Shown: piece after piece, positions 42,591 through 54,309 of the stretch | Layout: every line of letters begins with the position of its first letter | Position numbering within the stretch: the stretch's first letter is position 1 | DNA from: Bactericera cockerelli | Lineage: Eukaryota; Arthropoda; Insecta; Hemiptera; Triozidae | DNA: 64,000 nucleotides | Reading direction: 5' to 3' | Assembly: GCA_024516035.1 (NCBI GenBank) | Contig: CM044967.1 | Location: 13,605,363-13,669,362, forward strand | Made by a program: the position numbers and the translations under genes | Notes under the pieces: generated by a model | Databases searched by the model: none | What the model was told of the DNA's origin: nothing | Seen by the model: only the letters and a program-made list of their open reading frames with translations

Positions 42591-43985
42591 AGTCTCATTC
42601 TTCCAGGATAAACAGTGTATTTAATTGTAAAATACAATAGAAACCCTCAGTTTTTGTATTTTAGACTGATTTTCTATTGTACTCGTAATTATTATCAAAA
42701 GCGGTTCATTTTACTTAAAAGAAACCACTATAAATTCACTACATGAACATTATCATGTAAAACAAACACCTTCGCTTATCTGTGTTTTAGCTATATTTCA
42801 TCTTGTTTCATAAAAAGCGTGTTGTATATGTGTGACTGATGATTTGCAGACAGTTCTGCTTTTGTGGCGCCACCGCGCCGGCGTGGCGGGATATCGGCTA
42901 GCTGTGGAATGCGTTAAATGTGTTGGAACCTCTCTTCACTCATGAGGTCCTAATACTTTTATTTCAAAGACCGGCAAAATGACTTTTATGTTTTACCGCC
43001 GTCAAAATGACGGACAGCTTTTGTGAATATTATTTTTTAGATTCTCTCTGTTCATAGTTTCCTAATATTTTTGACCATGCTGCTGATTGAATGCCGACAG
43101 TAAAGTGCTCTGCTGGTGCTGATTAATGAAGAATACCAACCAGTCCAATCAGCATCTTAATTTTCCCCCAAAAGACATTTACATACATGTATGACAGCAG
43201 TCATGTATGTATGCATATACAACGTGTGAGGCAGAAAGAGATCACAAACACAAGCTCGATCTGCCTGTTGCTTGTTCATACATGCATTTCATGCGTGTGT
43301 AGCCGGCTAAACAAAGAAAAGATTTCTTTGCCAGCGGATATCTGACGACCTCTCTCTATTGTCCTAATTAAAGAAAAAAGATCTTTAGCTAATCCGGAAA
43401 CCAACGTACTAATTAATTACGTCCTCTCATTGTTCTTAATATTAATTATCCTTTTACCTATTTCGTTTGGAAAGTTGGCCCAGCCTGAGCCAACTTTCAA
43501 ATGATTAATGAAATGAAACATTATTACGTATCCCTACATTCCCTACAATAAACAACTTTTACTATAGAAACAAGTGCACTCCTTCCGTTGCGCTACTCTA
43601 ATCCATACGAGTATTCTTGAATTTGTTTATTGTTATACAAGTACCTAATTAATATAATAATCTAGAGACAAAATTAAAGCGTAATTAGATTTCCTTTGTG
43701 CAAAGTTACGAAGCAAACTTTTAGCGAGTAAAGTTAGCTGAAATGAAGTTTTCGCAAGTTTCCTCATGTCCTGATGTTGTGTTTTTGCAGTCTGATTTAC
43801 GATTTGCGCGCGACTCATAGAAGAAATTGCGAAAAAAAATGAACCGGTACAAACAATGTAAATGAAAACAATTTGTATTCGAAACTTGTACTTGTTACTC
43901 CAGCCAATTTTTTTGGGGATGAATCGATCCATCTGAAAATTTCTGGGCGAGGGGGATAATGTATTATTTTTTAAATTATTATTAT
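42591..43985. other. Intron 3: 1.4 kb with nothing recognised
   Basis: AT-rich; short dyads near 43175 (catacatgtatgacagcagtc) and 43475 (gaaagttggc / gccaactttc). No gene. Confidence 0.5.
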
Positions 43986-43989
43986 GAGT

Positions 43990-44155
43990 ATTTTGTCCCG
44001 TTAGCTTAGTGGTCAAGGCGCTTGACTAGTAATCCAGAGGTCACAGGTTCGAAACCCAGCTGGGACATGGCATTAAGTTTTCCTTCCATTTTTTTACGTT
44101 TTGAGTTTACTGCTGGAATAATCGGACAAATTAGTCTTTAGTATTATTATTACAT
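43990..44155 (+). mobile_element. S3 SINE
   Basis: TGTCCCGTTAGCTTAGTGG, box B GGTTCGAAACCC, gctgggacatggcatt, shortened body. Confidence 0.82.
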
Positions 44156-44179
44156 AGGTATTAATTACCAACCTTATTT

Positions 44180-44370
44180 ATACTGTCTTCTAAGACTTGA
44201 AAGGTGCAATACATACTTTTTTTTACAAAACAATCATCAATAAATTAAAAACTTAAAAAAAAAAACTTTATACAAAAAAATATAGAACATTATTAATTTT
44301 TATTTACAATTGTTTTGTACCCGGGGCGAAATTAATACCTTAGGCATTCTCTGCCACTTAACCCCGGTAA
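44180..44370 (-). mobile_element. LINE-C 3' end
   Basis: Reversed: gttttgtacccggggcgaaa, ttaggcattctctgccactt; compare 24940 and 33150. Confidence 0.6.
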
Positions 44371-44395
44371 TGTGGTAATTAGGTATGTGTTTTAC

Positions 44396-44552
44396 CTGTA
44401 TGGTTTTATTCTTGGCGTTCAGTTCCGGTTTATTCTCGATGCTCTGATTGATCATGTGTTTCAGCTTGCCCATCATCGCGTCTTGGAAGTCAGACAAGTA
44501 GGCGTCATGGTCATCGTCATTGCTGTCTATGCCTCCGGTCTTCCAGGGGACA
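44396..44552 (-). CDS. NWD-like gene, exon 3
   Basis: Residues 90-142: VPWKTGG, an acidic run (DSNDDDHDAYLSDFQD) and a helix (MMGKLKHMINQSIENKPEL), ending KNKTIQ. Acceptor cctcag|T, donor CAG|gtaaaa, phase 0 out. The acceptor and first codons of this exon have been copied about ten times in the minisatellite immediately upstream (44553-45440). Confidence 0.9.
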
Positions 44553-45440
44553 CTGAGGACGTATAGGGTTAACAAGAACATTCGTTAGTGGAAAACAATA
44601 TTGTGTCTATACATCCCGCTTTCCAGGATACACTGAGGACGGATAGGGTTAAGTGTGTGTTAGTGGAAAACAATAAATCGAGTAATTCCTGCTATTACTC
44701 CGACATTTATGGTACACTGAGGATGGATAGGGTTAACAAGAACATTAGTTAGTGGAAAACAATTGAGTAATTCCTGCTATTACTCAGGCCTTCCAGGGGA
44801 CACTGAGGACAAATAGGGTTAACAAGAACATTAGTTAGTGGAAAACAATTGAGTAATTCCTGCTATTACTCAGGCCTTCCAGGGGACACTGAGGACAAAT
44901 AGGGTTAACAAGAACATTAATTAGTGGAAAACAATTGAGTAATTCTTGCTATTACTCAGGCCTTCCAGGGGACACTGAGGACAAATAGGGTTAACAAGAA
45001 CATTAGTTAGTGGAAAACAATTGAGTAATTCTTGCTATTACTCAGGCCTTCCAGGGGACACTGAGGACAAATAGGGTTAACAAGAACATTAGTTAGTGGA
45101 AAACAACAAATTGAGTAATTCCTGCTATTACTCCGACATTTATGGTACACTGAGGACGGATAGGGTTAAATGAACACATTGATAAGTGGAAAACAATTGA
45201 GTAATTCCTGCTATTACTCCGGCATTTATGGTACACTGAGGACGGATAGGGTTAAATGAACACAATGATAAGTGGAAAACAATTGAGTAATACCTGCTAT
45301 TACTCAGGCCTTCCAGGGGACACTGAGGACAGATAGGGTTAACATGAGTTGGTGGAAAACAATATTTTTATTGAGTAATTCCTGCTATGCCTTTAGCCTT
45401 TAAGATACACTGAGGACGGGCAGGGTTAACATAAACACCA
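44553..45440 (-). repeat. ~86-bp minisatellite built from the exon 3 acceptor
   Basis: Ten units, each carrying cactgagga (the complement of the tcctcag|TG acceptor) at 44631, 44715, 44801, 44887, 44973, 45059, 45148, 45234, 45321 and 45408, most with ccttccaggggac (start of exon 3) plus gtggaaaacaattgagtaat. A degenerate eleventh copy lies near 45521. Confidence 0.94.
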
Positions 45441-46309
45441 GTAAGTGGTTAGCTCTGTGGTGCTTCGGAGCCGCAACTCATGCCAAATACATGGTTTTTT
45501 CCCTCCCGGTATTTCATGGTACACTAGAACAGATTAACATGAACATTAGTAAGTGGTTGGCTGTACGGTGGGTCGGAGTAACAAAATGAGAGAGAGAGAG
45601 AGATACACAGAGAAAGAGAGAGAAAAAGTGAGAATTAGAGAGACATTGAGATATAGAAAGTAAGGGAGAAAAATAGAGAGAGACACTGAGAGATAGAGAC
45701 TCAGAGATAGAAAGTAGAGAGAGAGAAAGGGGAGAGAGTGAGAGAAAGGGAAGAGAGAGTGAGAGTGGAGAGACAGATAGAGAGAGACTGAAAGAAAGGG
45801 ATTTAGATGGATAGAGACAGAGAGAGAGAGAAACTTACTCGTACATACATAAAAAAGCTCTCCGGGCTTCTTTTCATCCGTCAGGGAAGTAATTAATTAT
45901 AAAACATTTTAACTGTCACAGCTTTCGAAAAGGCGGAAAACTTTGTGTTTTCCTCAATGGTTCTTCTCCTTCCCGACTTCTGAAGACAATGAAACTAGTG
46001 AAAATATAGGACCAACTGTCACAACGAGGAAGTCACAAAGCAGGAATATATCCCCTGATACTGAAAAATTAGCTCACTTTCAAAAGTGGGTCCCTCCCTT
46101 TTTACTTTCTATTACCAGTATTACCTGTAAGGTATAGAAAGAATTTTTCTGTATAAGGTATAGAAAGTATTGTTTTGTTTTGAACAATCGCAATCGTGTG
46201 TTGCCATTGTTGAAAATTTCTTAGCTTTAACTATTTCAACTTTTAATTTCCTCATTTAGAAAAAAAAAAGAATTGAGTTTTCTTGATTCTCTTCTTTAAC
46301 ACGTCAGGC
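45441..46309. repeat. Purine microsatellite and unclassified DNA
   Basis: 45585-45835 is (GA)n-like (gagagagaga, agagaaagag). The rest is unclassified; no gene. Confidence 0.7.
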
Positions 46310-46490
46310 TGACATTTCTGGCCCTACCCAGGTTGGGTGAGGGTGGGTAGCTGATGCGATTCCCAGCGAATAGAGGGTGGAACCCCCGTCCTAATTAGGC
46401 CGTTAAATCAAATCGTTCAACCATGAGGTTGAACAATGCCAACCACAAAGTAGGATTGGGAAAAGGCAAAGTGAAAAAAGAAGAACATAT
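46310..46490 (+). mobile_element. S1 SINE, 3' part
   Basis: tggccctacccaggttgggt, gcgattcccagcgaatagag, ccatgaggttgaacaatgcc, then gggaaaaggcaaagtgaaaa. Confidence 0.75.
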
Positions 46491-48154
46491 GCGGTACCTG
46501 CAAGAATAGAAAGCTAGTAGTTCAGTTTCAATACAAGTTTACCAAGTCCACAAAATCTAACGTACACATGTCTTGTCATCCGCTATCTTTCATGCTAACT
46601 ATCGCTCACGGCGACAACACTAAGAATTAAACTTTCAGCTATTATATTTGCATTCCGTCGGGAACAAGAGAGAAACTTTTAATCTTCCGTAATTACGTGA
46701 AACTTTTCTCCCGAGCAAAATGGAAAATTCATACATGAAATTCAACATTCATTACATACTCTGACGGAACATTTTCTCCGCACAAAGCATAAATTATGGA
46801 AAATGAAAAATTAGCGTAATTCGCACTCTGGATTTCCTGACATGTTCCTGGAGTATGCAACAGTTGCCACACATCACCTTGGTATGTAATAAAACTTTGG
46901 AAACTTCTTCTAGCGGTAGGTACAGTGTACCGTTTACATTGTCTGGCTGGGGGATGTTACAGGGAGATGACTAGCCAACGCTAACAAGCCAGTTCCCAAG
47001 GGTTTAATGGCTTATAAAGAAAAAATCTGTGATGGTTGATCGTACATAGAAATATGTAATTCAAGACGCCACCTTTTCAACTTAAAATGACAGGACAACC
47101 AATCTATCAACGAAAAAAACCAGCTTTCATGTCACCTTTGCTACTCCCTACAATACTAGAGAGATTGACTGAGTAAGTAAAAGTGAGACGTTCTGTTCAA
47201 TTGAGCACAATACTCGTACTTATGAACTATTTCTATCAGGAAGCTAGGAGTACTAGCAGGTTTCAAAACAAATTTTCTGCGACGAAGCAGTAAGCAAAAA
47301 CGAAAAACGAAACAAAATAAAAACAAAACAAAATTCTGGCATAACAAAATACAAAACGAAGTAAAAGAATAACAAAATAGAAGCAAAACACAGAAGTGGT
47401 TGCTTTCACACCTTCGCTTTCCTGTGTTATATGACAATATGACTGTGTAGATATAAGTATATCCCTAGACCCTAGAGTCCTAGACTAACTTTTATAGGTG
47501 TTTATTTAGAACAAGGTATAGGCATGGATTATGCCGGTGCTATACAGTGATATAACAATCATGTATCAATTTTTGTATGGGTTTGATTCATGCTTTTCTC
47601 ACGTGTACATTATACAAGACTTGTATAATGTAGTGTACGTACCTACACTAAGTGTACCTACCTACACTTAGTGTAGGTACGTACACTTAGTGTAGGTACG
47701 TACATCTGTTATAATTTAGGTACCTATACATATGTAATAACAGTGTAGGTATATAATTATGTAATAATATGTATGTACAATCTTGTATATAGATATATCC
47801 TTGGGTCTCCCTGAGCCTAATAGTTTGAAGGCCTAAGATATGAGTTTTAGTCCATTAAAGTTTACATTTATAATTTACAACAGAAATCTCACAATTGACG
47901 ACCCAAGGATGTAAAACCATCTCCATTGGAGATTTTTGTCAATCCCGGCACAAATGGTAGAAGGGGAAGACAGGACAATGTAATTTTTTATATAATAAAT
48001 TAAATAAAATAAATTGTAAAATTAGGTATATTATGTACAAATAGGTAAATGAAATTATTAAATAAAATAAAATAATGAATATTTATAATATAAGTATGTC
48101 ATAGCTAAAATAATATTGATAGCATAATGTATCTGACTTGTGTCTAGACTTCTT
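46491..48154. repeat. Intron 2: R2 copy, palindromic tract, unclassified DNA
   Basis: 46945-47085 R2 (tctggctgggggatgtta ... gttgatcgtacatagaaat). 47620-47700 alternates gtgtaggtacgtacactta in both orientations. The remainder has no recognised gene. Confidence 0.6.
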
Positions 48155-48400
48155 TTATGTTCAATGATTCTAGTTTTTTTGACGTCCTTAAGATATTCAG
48201 GACTAGTTGTTCAATCCAGTTGCTAGGAATCGCACCAGCTACACACATTAACCTCACCCAGCCTATGTTGGTCCGGAAATTCCAACCTCACGTAATTCGG
48301 AGGGAACAGAATATTTTTGTTGAGAATTTTTTCCCAACTCGGGGATCGAACTCAGGATCTCTAGACTACGGATGGTGGTCATACACCACAGAGCTAATCT
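48155..48400 (-). mobile_element. S1 SINE, diverged
   Basis: Reversed: tgctaggaatcgcaccagct, cctcacccagcctatg, gggatcgaactcaggatctc. Confidence 0.75.
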
Positions 48401-48434
48401 CATCATAATTATATTAATTATTATGTCATAATTG

Positions 48435-48857
48435 TCTATTCCTTCTCGCCCATTAGAGGGGAGGCATACTACGAGATGGGCAGGCTACAACACAGACCAC
48501 AAGCGTCTACAGTAGCTCCTGTTACATGGCTACGAAATAAAAAAGGCTGTGAAACACTCATCTTAAAAAAAAATCCTGGGTGAAACCTGTTCACTAGAAC
48601 TGAGCTAAAACAGCGGCCTCGACCCATGAAAAGTCTCATCACCAATAAAAATAAACTAATGTAGGTGTAGTTAACCAATGTATTCTCAGGTAAGTAAAAA
48701 TAATAGTGAGAAGATGGACTACACTGAACGCCTACGATCTCCTTTTCAATAAACAGGAGAAAACCTGTTACATGGCTACGAAATAAAAAAGGCTGTGAAA
48801 CACTCATCTTGAAAAAAAAAAAAAAAAAAAAATCCAGTCATCTCGTGTTTCACGTAC
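48435..48857 (-). repeat. R3 copy and 55-bp direct repeat
   Basis: 48435-48545 reversed R3. gttacatggctacgaaataa plus ggctgtgaaacactcatctt occur at 48525 and 48768, the second followed by a 20-A run just past the exon 2 donor. Confidence 0.75.
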
Positions 48858-48993
48858 CTTAGCTCAATGTAGTGGTCTTCAGGAATGGTGGCAGGGAGAT
48901 TGCTTTTGAACTTGTAGAGATTCTCATGAGTGGGCGGAGGATCATCTCCTGTGTATTCTCTGGAGTACACTAGCATGTGCTCTGCATCAATGC
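48858..48993 (-). CDS. NWD-like gene, exon 2
   Basis: Residues 45-90; includes DAEHMLVYSREYTGDD and a Pro-rich turn (DDPPPTHENL), ending DHYIELS across the junction. Acceptor ttccag, donor AAG|gtacgt. The phase (2 nt in, 2 nt out) fits exons 1 and 3 exactly. It follows a 7.6 kb intron. A poly-A run and a 55-bp direct repeat (48525 and 48768) lie just beyond the donor. Confidence 0.88.
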
Positions 48994-49654
48994 CTGGAAT
49001 CGAAATGAATAATGAAATTATATAACTTATTGTTATTAAACATATTAGATCAAGTTTTATTTACATAGAATAATAATAATAATAAATCATTTGTTTTATT
49101 TTTCATATTTTTTTTATACAGAGGACCCATCCTAAGACATAATAAAACATAATAGAAATTGACATAATAGAACATAAAAAAAAAACATAATAGAAATTGA
49201 TATTAATAAAACAAAACTTGATCAAGGGCGGTGCTAATGCCAACGGCATTCTCTTTCGCACCACCCTTTACATCATAACTTTACTATCAAATACCTTGGC
49301 CCAGGTGTGAAGAACGCCTATACAAAGAAAGAGATACAGATAACTTCAGAAACTTTGGCCCCTTTTCAATTTTTGGGCTACCCGCCACTGGTGAACTCCC
49401 CAGCTGCGGGAACTAAGAAATCACTTTTCTGTATCACAAGGTGAAATTTCACTTTATATAAGGTGAATTTTTTGGGGTCCATTTCGCCAGCACCACATTT
49501 TGGGTACCTTATGAGGTAAGTAAAACCGAACGGGCTCTGGCTGTATTTGCCTATAAAACAAATGCTTTCACCTAATGCCGCCGTTGGTCTCATACTAGTA
49601 ACTACTAACTTTTTTTCACATCAAGTAACTTTTTTTTCACAACAAGGTATGAGT
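48994..49654. mobile_element. LINE-D 3' end (minus) and unclassified
   Basis: 49080-49270 reads on the minus strand from gggtggtgcgaaagagaatg through gttggcattagcaccgccc to an AAT-rich tail. The rest is unclassified. Confidence 0.5.
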
Positions 49655-49775
49655 ATCTATGGACTCCGTATATCCAAGTATAGAGCAGATTTTTTTTTAT
49701 CCTGTCGGGGATCGAACCTAGATGACCGTGCGTGCAATCCTGGTGCGGTACTCCCACTCAGCCACGGTGACTAGA
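49655..49775 (-). mobile_element. S7 SINE head
   Basis: Minus: gtcaccgtggctgagtggga, ggattgcacgcacggtcatc, aggttcgatccccgac (box B). Confidence 0.65.
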
Positions 49776-49814
49776 TACTACCTTGTATGTGTTTTACCCC
49801 CTTCTGAGATTATT

Positions 49815-49995
49815 CAGTATGTCAGTCAGTATAAACAGAAAAGTGAGAAGTTGTACTAGATGTACATGAATATCAGAACATACCTGGACAACTGTTTCGA
49901 GCTTATTTACTCTCATCAGCACGTAATAGTTCTGATTATCCATGCCATCAACTAACCTCTCTATTTTCATTAGTATAAACAGAAAAGTGAGAAGT
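49815..49995 (+). repeat. R4 repeat
   Basis: Bounded at both ends by agtataaacagaaaagtgag; the uninterrupted acctggacaactg site lacks the hAT insert. Confidence 0.75.
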
Positions 49996-51474
49996 TGAAT
50001 TTCGATATCTTATTATGTTTTCTTTAAAACTAACAGCAAATTCGAAAGTTCATTGAGATAAAACGAAAGTAAGAAAGTGGTGTGAGTCATTTTCATAGGG
50101 AAGAAAAGAGTTAACACGAGCTCATCTGTCTTGTCACTCATTACAGCTTCTTATGGATTAGAGAGAGGAAAATGCGAGTCGAGAAATTTCAGTGGTGTGG
50201 GTCAGGTCCTCGTTTCAGAAATCACACTCACTCTCAACATACCGAAGTATCCTTTTCAACCGTCACACAACGCACTCTGATTAGTTGATTTGAACGAAAT
50301 CTTCCTCTGCACAGAGAGCGATCTGATCGATGACGCATTCAATTTTATTATTGAATAAGCTTATGTATGTATTTTTAAGTTTTTTTAAGATTTTTTTTTT
50401 CAATACCTAATACCTATTATTTATAAAAATGGAGTAATTTCTCCGTGAACTTAAAAAAATAAATAAATAAAAAATAACCAGTCAGCCTGCGTCGAAAGGA
50501 AGATTTTGGGATTATGAGAGTGAGAGTGTTTTCTTGATACAGGTTCAGGTTGGCCAATCTGTACTTACGTTATGACTGAAAAAATAGAAATATAATATGA
50601 AACTTCTCACTTTTCTTTTTTCGCTGACTAAAAAATGAGTTGGGAAATCTTGCCTACTGAAGAGAGTCGTCAGGTCTAAAGAGCTATCCAGTTATGCATG
50701 CTTATTGAAATACATGTATGTACTATAACTTCTCACTTTTAAATTTTGACTGATGTGACTGTATATCAACCCTATCAATGTAAGTTAGTGGAGCTCCAGA
50801 TTTGACTCTATCATTGGCAATTTCAACAGTCAGGTTGCAATTTCTGCAATTTAGGGTCTTCCTCGAAGAATATTTTTTTTTTTTTTTTAATGAATGTTTA
50901 TTTAAAGAGAGGCCTGTAACATTCAGAGTCCTTGCCCAAAGAATATTTAAATTTCAAAAATGCACTTGTGTACTCGTAGAACTCTTCATAGAATTCAGTA
51001 AAAATCGCATAAATGGAAAATGCATGTTCTCAGAAATATCAAATGTCGTGACAGAAGAACTGACAGCAAGAGATTCTTCCTGTGAGCTCCGGGGTCTCGC
51101 AAGTTTTCGTCGAACACAACCGTACCGTTGTTAAATTTTATTTCTTAAAAAGTTCCTGGATACGCCTAAACCCAAGCAATAAAAAGTAGCGTTAATGTCG
51201 AAAGCACTAAGCCCCGGGTTACTAGTAAACCCCGCCCCCTCCCTCTCTCTCTTCTACCTTCTGTGAGGGAGTTCACACCGTGAAACTTTTTCTTTGTCAA
51301 ATGTGAACTTTGAAACAATTTCGTTTAGGAGGGTAAGTAACTTTTATTCGCACTAAAACCATGGTAAATAATTAAATTGTAAATGGAATAAAGATTACCT
51401 TACTTTATTTCTAGGTCGAAGGGCTTTTGTCAATTATCATTAGCCTCCTTGGGAAGATAGTGATAGAACTCACC
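49996..51474. other. Intron 1: 1.5 kb with nothing recognised
   Basis: AT-rich; no exon, tRNA or repeat family was matched. Confidence 0.5.
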
Positions 51475-51715
51475 GACCTTAGTAGCTCAGTTGATCGATA
51501 AGGGGGCGGACTTGTAACCTGGAGGTCGGTGGTTCAAGTCCCAGTTTCAGCGTACATTTAGTAAAGAGAGTTTATAATCTGACCTGGTTGCAGGGTTTCC
51601 ATTGAAACCCTTACAATTTATTAACACTGCGACCTAATTAGATCTATTGTGACCAAAGCGAGTTTGAGTAGTTGTGATATCACGAAAGTGATTAACACAA
51701 ATATTATAACTTTTT
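51475..51715 (+). mobile_element. S2 SINE
   Basis: accgaccttagtagctcagt, gcggacttgtaacctggagg, ggtggttcaagtcccagttt, then gtttgagtagttgtgatatc. A short insertion lies within the body. Confidence 0.85.
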
Positions 51716-51729
51716 TAGTGATAGAACTC

Positions 51730-51915
51730 TGATATTTTTACACTGACTGGACTGAAAACACCATAAAGAAAAGTTGTACTTTAAATGTATGTACTTGAAT
51801 ATCAAAATATACCTGGACAGCTGTTTCGAGTTTATTTGCTCTCATCAGCAGATAATAGTTCCAAATATCCATGTCATCAACTAATCTCTCTATTTTAATC
51901 AGTATAAACAGAAAA
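51730..51915 (+). repeat. R4 repeat
   Basis: atatacctggacagctgttt ... ccatgtcatcaactaatctc ... cagtataaacagaaaactga. Confidence 0.75.
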
Positions 51916-52264
51916 CTGAGAATTCGTTTTAGAAAGATCCTTATGATTCAAGCTTTATGATTTTGTAACAACTTGACCTTTATTTTACCTATTTTGATTA
52001 TTTTTCATAGCCACTGATGACCGCTATTCATTCATAATTCACCTATTTATTATTGTGTCCAGAATGCTGACTACACTCCCGGCAGGAGTCAGTCAGCATT
52101 CTGGGAATTGCTCCTGTCGGGAATTACACATAAAAATTTCATCATAGCACAGAGATTGTTTCCTTTTAATTCAAGAATCTTGACATTGGCCAAGGTAACT
52201 CTTACCTATTATTAAGAGTATTTACGAGTATCTCACCTATGGTTGTAGGATTTTAGTGGAAACT

Positions 52265-52510
52265 CAATACAATTGTACTGATAGTCAAGTGGTTAATCTA
52301 GATAGCGGTAGATTAACCACAAGCCTGGTAATCTAGATAGCGTAGGGATCCGTTGATTCGAATCCCACCCAGTGCATGAATTTTTCCTTATGAATTTGAG
52401 TTTGTGACCACATAATAATAAGACTCTGAGGGTTAGGTGGTAGAAAATGCTTGAGCATTAACCTTGCCTGATGGTTACCTTCCACTAAAGAGTGTTATTA
52501 TTATTAACAT
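52265..52510 (+). mobile_element. S4 SINE with internal duplication
   Basis: tgatagtcaagtggttaatc; ctagatagcg occurs twice around an inverted ggttaat/attaacc; then gattcgaatcccacccagtg and the usual body and end. Confidence 0.8.
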
Positions 52511-52589
52511 CCTGATTCTGAGTTATCAAGACGGGGATTTTACCATCTCACTTAGTGACTTCTACTTCTTTCACATATAGCTTTTTTCC

Positions 52590-52975
52590 AAATCTATTTG
52601 AGGTCTGTGTGTGTCAGCGAGTCACTGATTCTGTCTCATTACCACTAGAAATTCCCAAGCCTTAACTAAGAACGGAACTTCTCACCTACTTGAGGTCTGT
52701 GTGTGTTAGAGCGTGTCACTGATTCTGTCTCATTACCACTAGAAATTCCCAAGCCTTAACTAAGAACGGAACTTCTCACCTACTTGAGGTCTGTGTGTGT
52801 TAGAGCGTGTCACTGATTCTGTCTCAAAATCACTAGAAATTAACAAGCCTTAACTGAGAACAGAACTTCTCACCTACTTGAGGTCTGTGTGTATCAGCGA
52901 GTCACTGATTATGTCTCATGATCACTAGAAATTCCCAAGCCTTAATTGAGAACAGAACTTCTCACTGTCATTTGT
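52590..52975. repeat. ~98-bp tandem repeat, four copies
   Basis: gaggtctgtgtgtgttagag, ctgattctgtctcattacca and aagccttaactaagaacgga recur at about 98-bp steps. Confidence 0.92.
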
Positions 52976-53744
52976 TAGAAAAATTTGAAGAACATGACGA
53001 ATCATGTACAAGACAGAAACCTGAGAACAACCTTATCCGTGCTAAGGCGTCGTAAAGTTCAACCACAACTTCACTTCCAAACTTCACTCGAAAAGAATTC
53101 CTCTTACCCTACCCACCTAATTCAATATTTCCTCTCTACCTAGAATTTTTTACATTACAAAAGAATAAAGGAGGCGAGTAAGGAGATAAAGAAGCAGTAT
53201 AAGGGAAAGAGAAAGAGGAGAAGAATTTTATTACAAGAAGAGGAAAAAAGAGTAAAGCTGAGGAAGAAATTCAGTTGCCGAAGAACTTCAAGTTTGTACT
53301 CTTGTTTCTTGTGCTTTATATTTTGTTATTGCATTTTTTTTTTAAGAACTTGAAAAAACAGATTTAGATTTACATACTTAATATTTTCTCAAATAACAAA
53401 AGAAAAATCACTCCCGTACCTCACAGGTACTTGAAGATTTAGGCCAAGTATGCGCTCAGCGTGTTTCTCTGCACTTTCGCAATGAGTGTTTTGCCATCAT
53501 TGCCATCAAATGGCATGAGTATTTCACCATATTTTGAACATTTCTGTGGCTTTGAAGTAACTTTTTACTCCCGAGCCCATCTCGGGAGGTTGTATTATAT
53601 CGTAAGGTGTTTTCAGTCTGTTCAAATCTTATGCCTCTGCCTTAGGAAACAGGCGACTTTGCATGGAAACTTCAGGTATATAGCACAAGTTTTATGTGTT
53701 CGCTAACTCGATTACAAAGCACACCTCCTCTATAATAATTCCGT
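52976..53744. other. Unclassified intron 1 DNA
   Basis: Purine-rich near 53160-53270; no gene recognised. Confidence 0.5.
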
Positions 53745-53925
53745 CTGTCCCGGTAGTTCAGTATTGAAGACGTTGGTTTGGTAAAACAGAGGTCGCGGGT
53801 TTCAAAACCAGCCGGGACATTACAAGTTATCCTGCTATTTTGGGATTTTGACCAAACAATATAGGGAATAATGGGACTCATTTGTGCTAATCGGGTAGTA
53901 AAATAACGAGCGATGTTATATTATT
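53745..53925 (+). mobile_element. S3 SINE
   Basis: TGTCCCGGTAGTTCAGTATT, gaggtcgcgggtttcaaaac, cagccgggacattacaag, shortened body. Confidence 0.8.
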
Positions 53926-53943
53926 ATAATTCAACCCATTCGT

Positions 53944-54298
53944 GCCAGCCTCCGTGGTGTAACGGTTGTGACTACTGCCCGTAGTCCAGAGATCCTGAGT
54001 TCGATTCCCGGTTGGAGCAGACTTTTCGCACAGAAAATTCTGTTCCCTCCGAACATGTGAGGCTGGCGATTCCGGCCCTACTCAGGCTGGGTGAGGTTAA
54101 TGCGGGCAGCTGGTACGATTCCCAGCGAATGGAGGGTAAAACCTTTGTCCTGTCTACCTCAAGTCAGGACGTTAAAACTAAATAGAATCAATGGACATGA
54201 AAGTAGCCTAGACATTGGATCTTGGCGTCCATATAATCCTCTCACCAGCGTGATTTAGGTATAAATGCCTATCTCACGGACACGGAATTATTATTATT
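53944..54298 (+). mobile_element. S1 SINE, full length (355 bp), 11-bp TSD
   Basis: AACCCATTCGT at 53933-53943 and 54299-54309. Head gcctccgtggtgtaacggtt, box B GTTCGATTCCC, body, ending in an (ATT)n tail. Confidence 0.9.
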
Positions 54299-54309
54299 AA
54301 CCCATTCGT

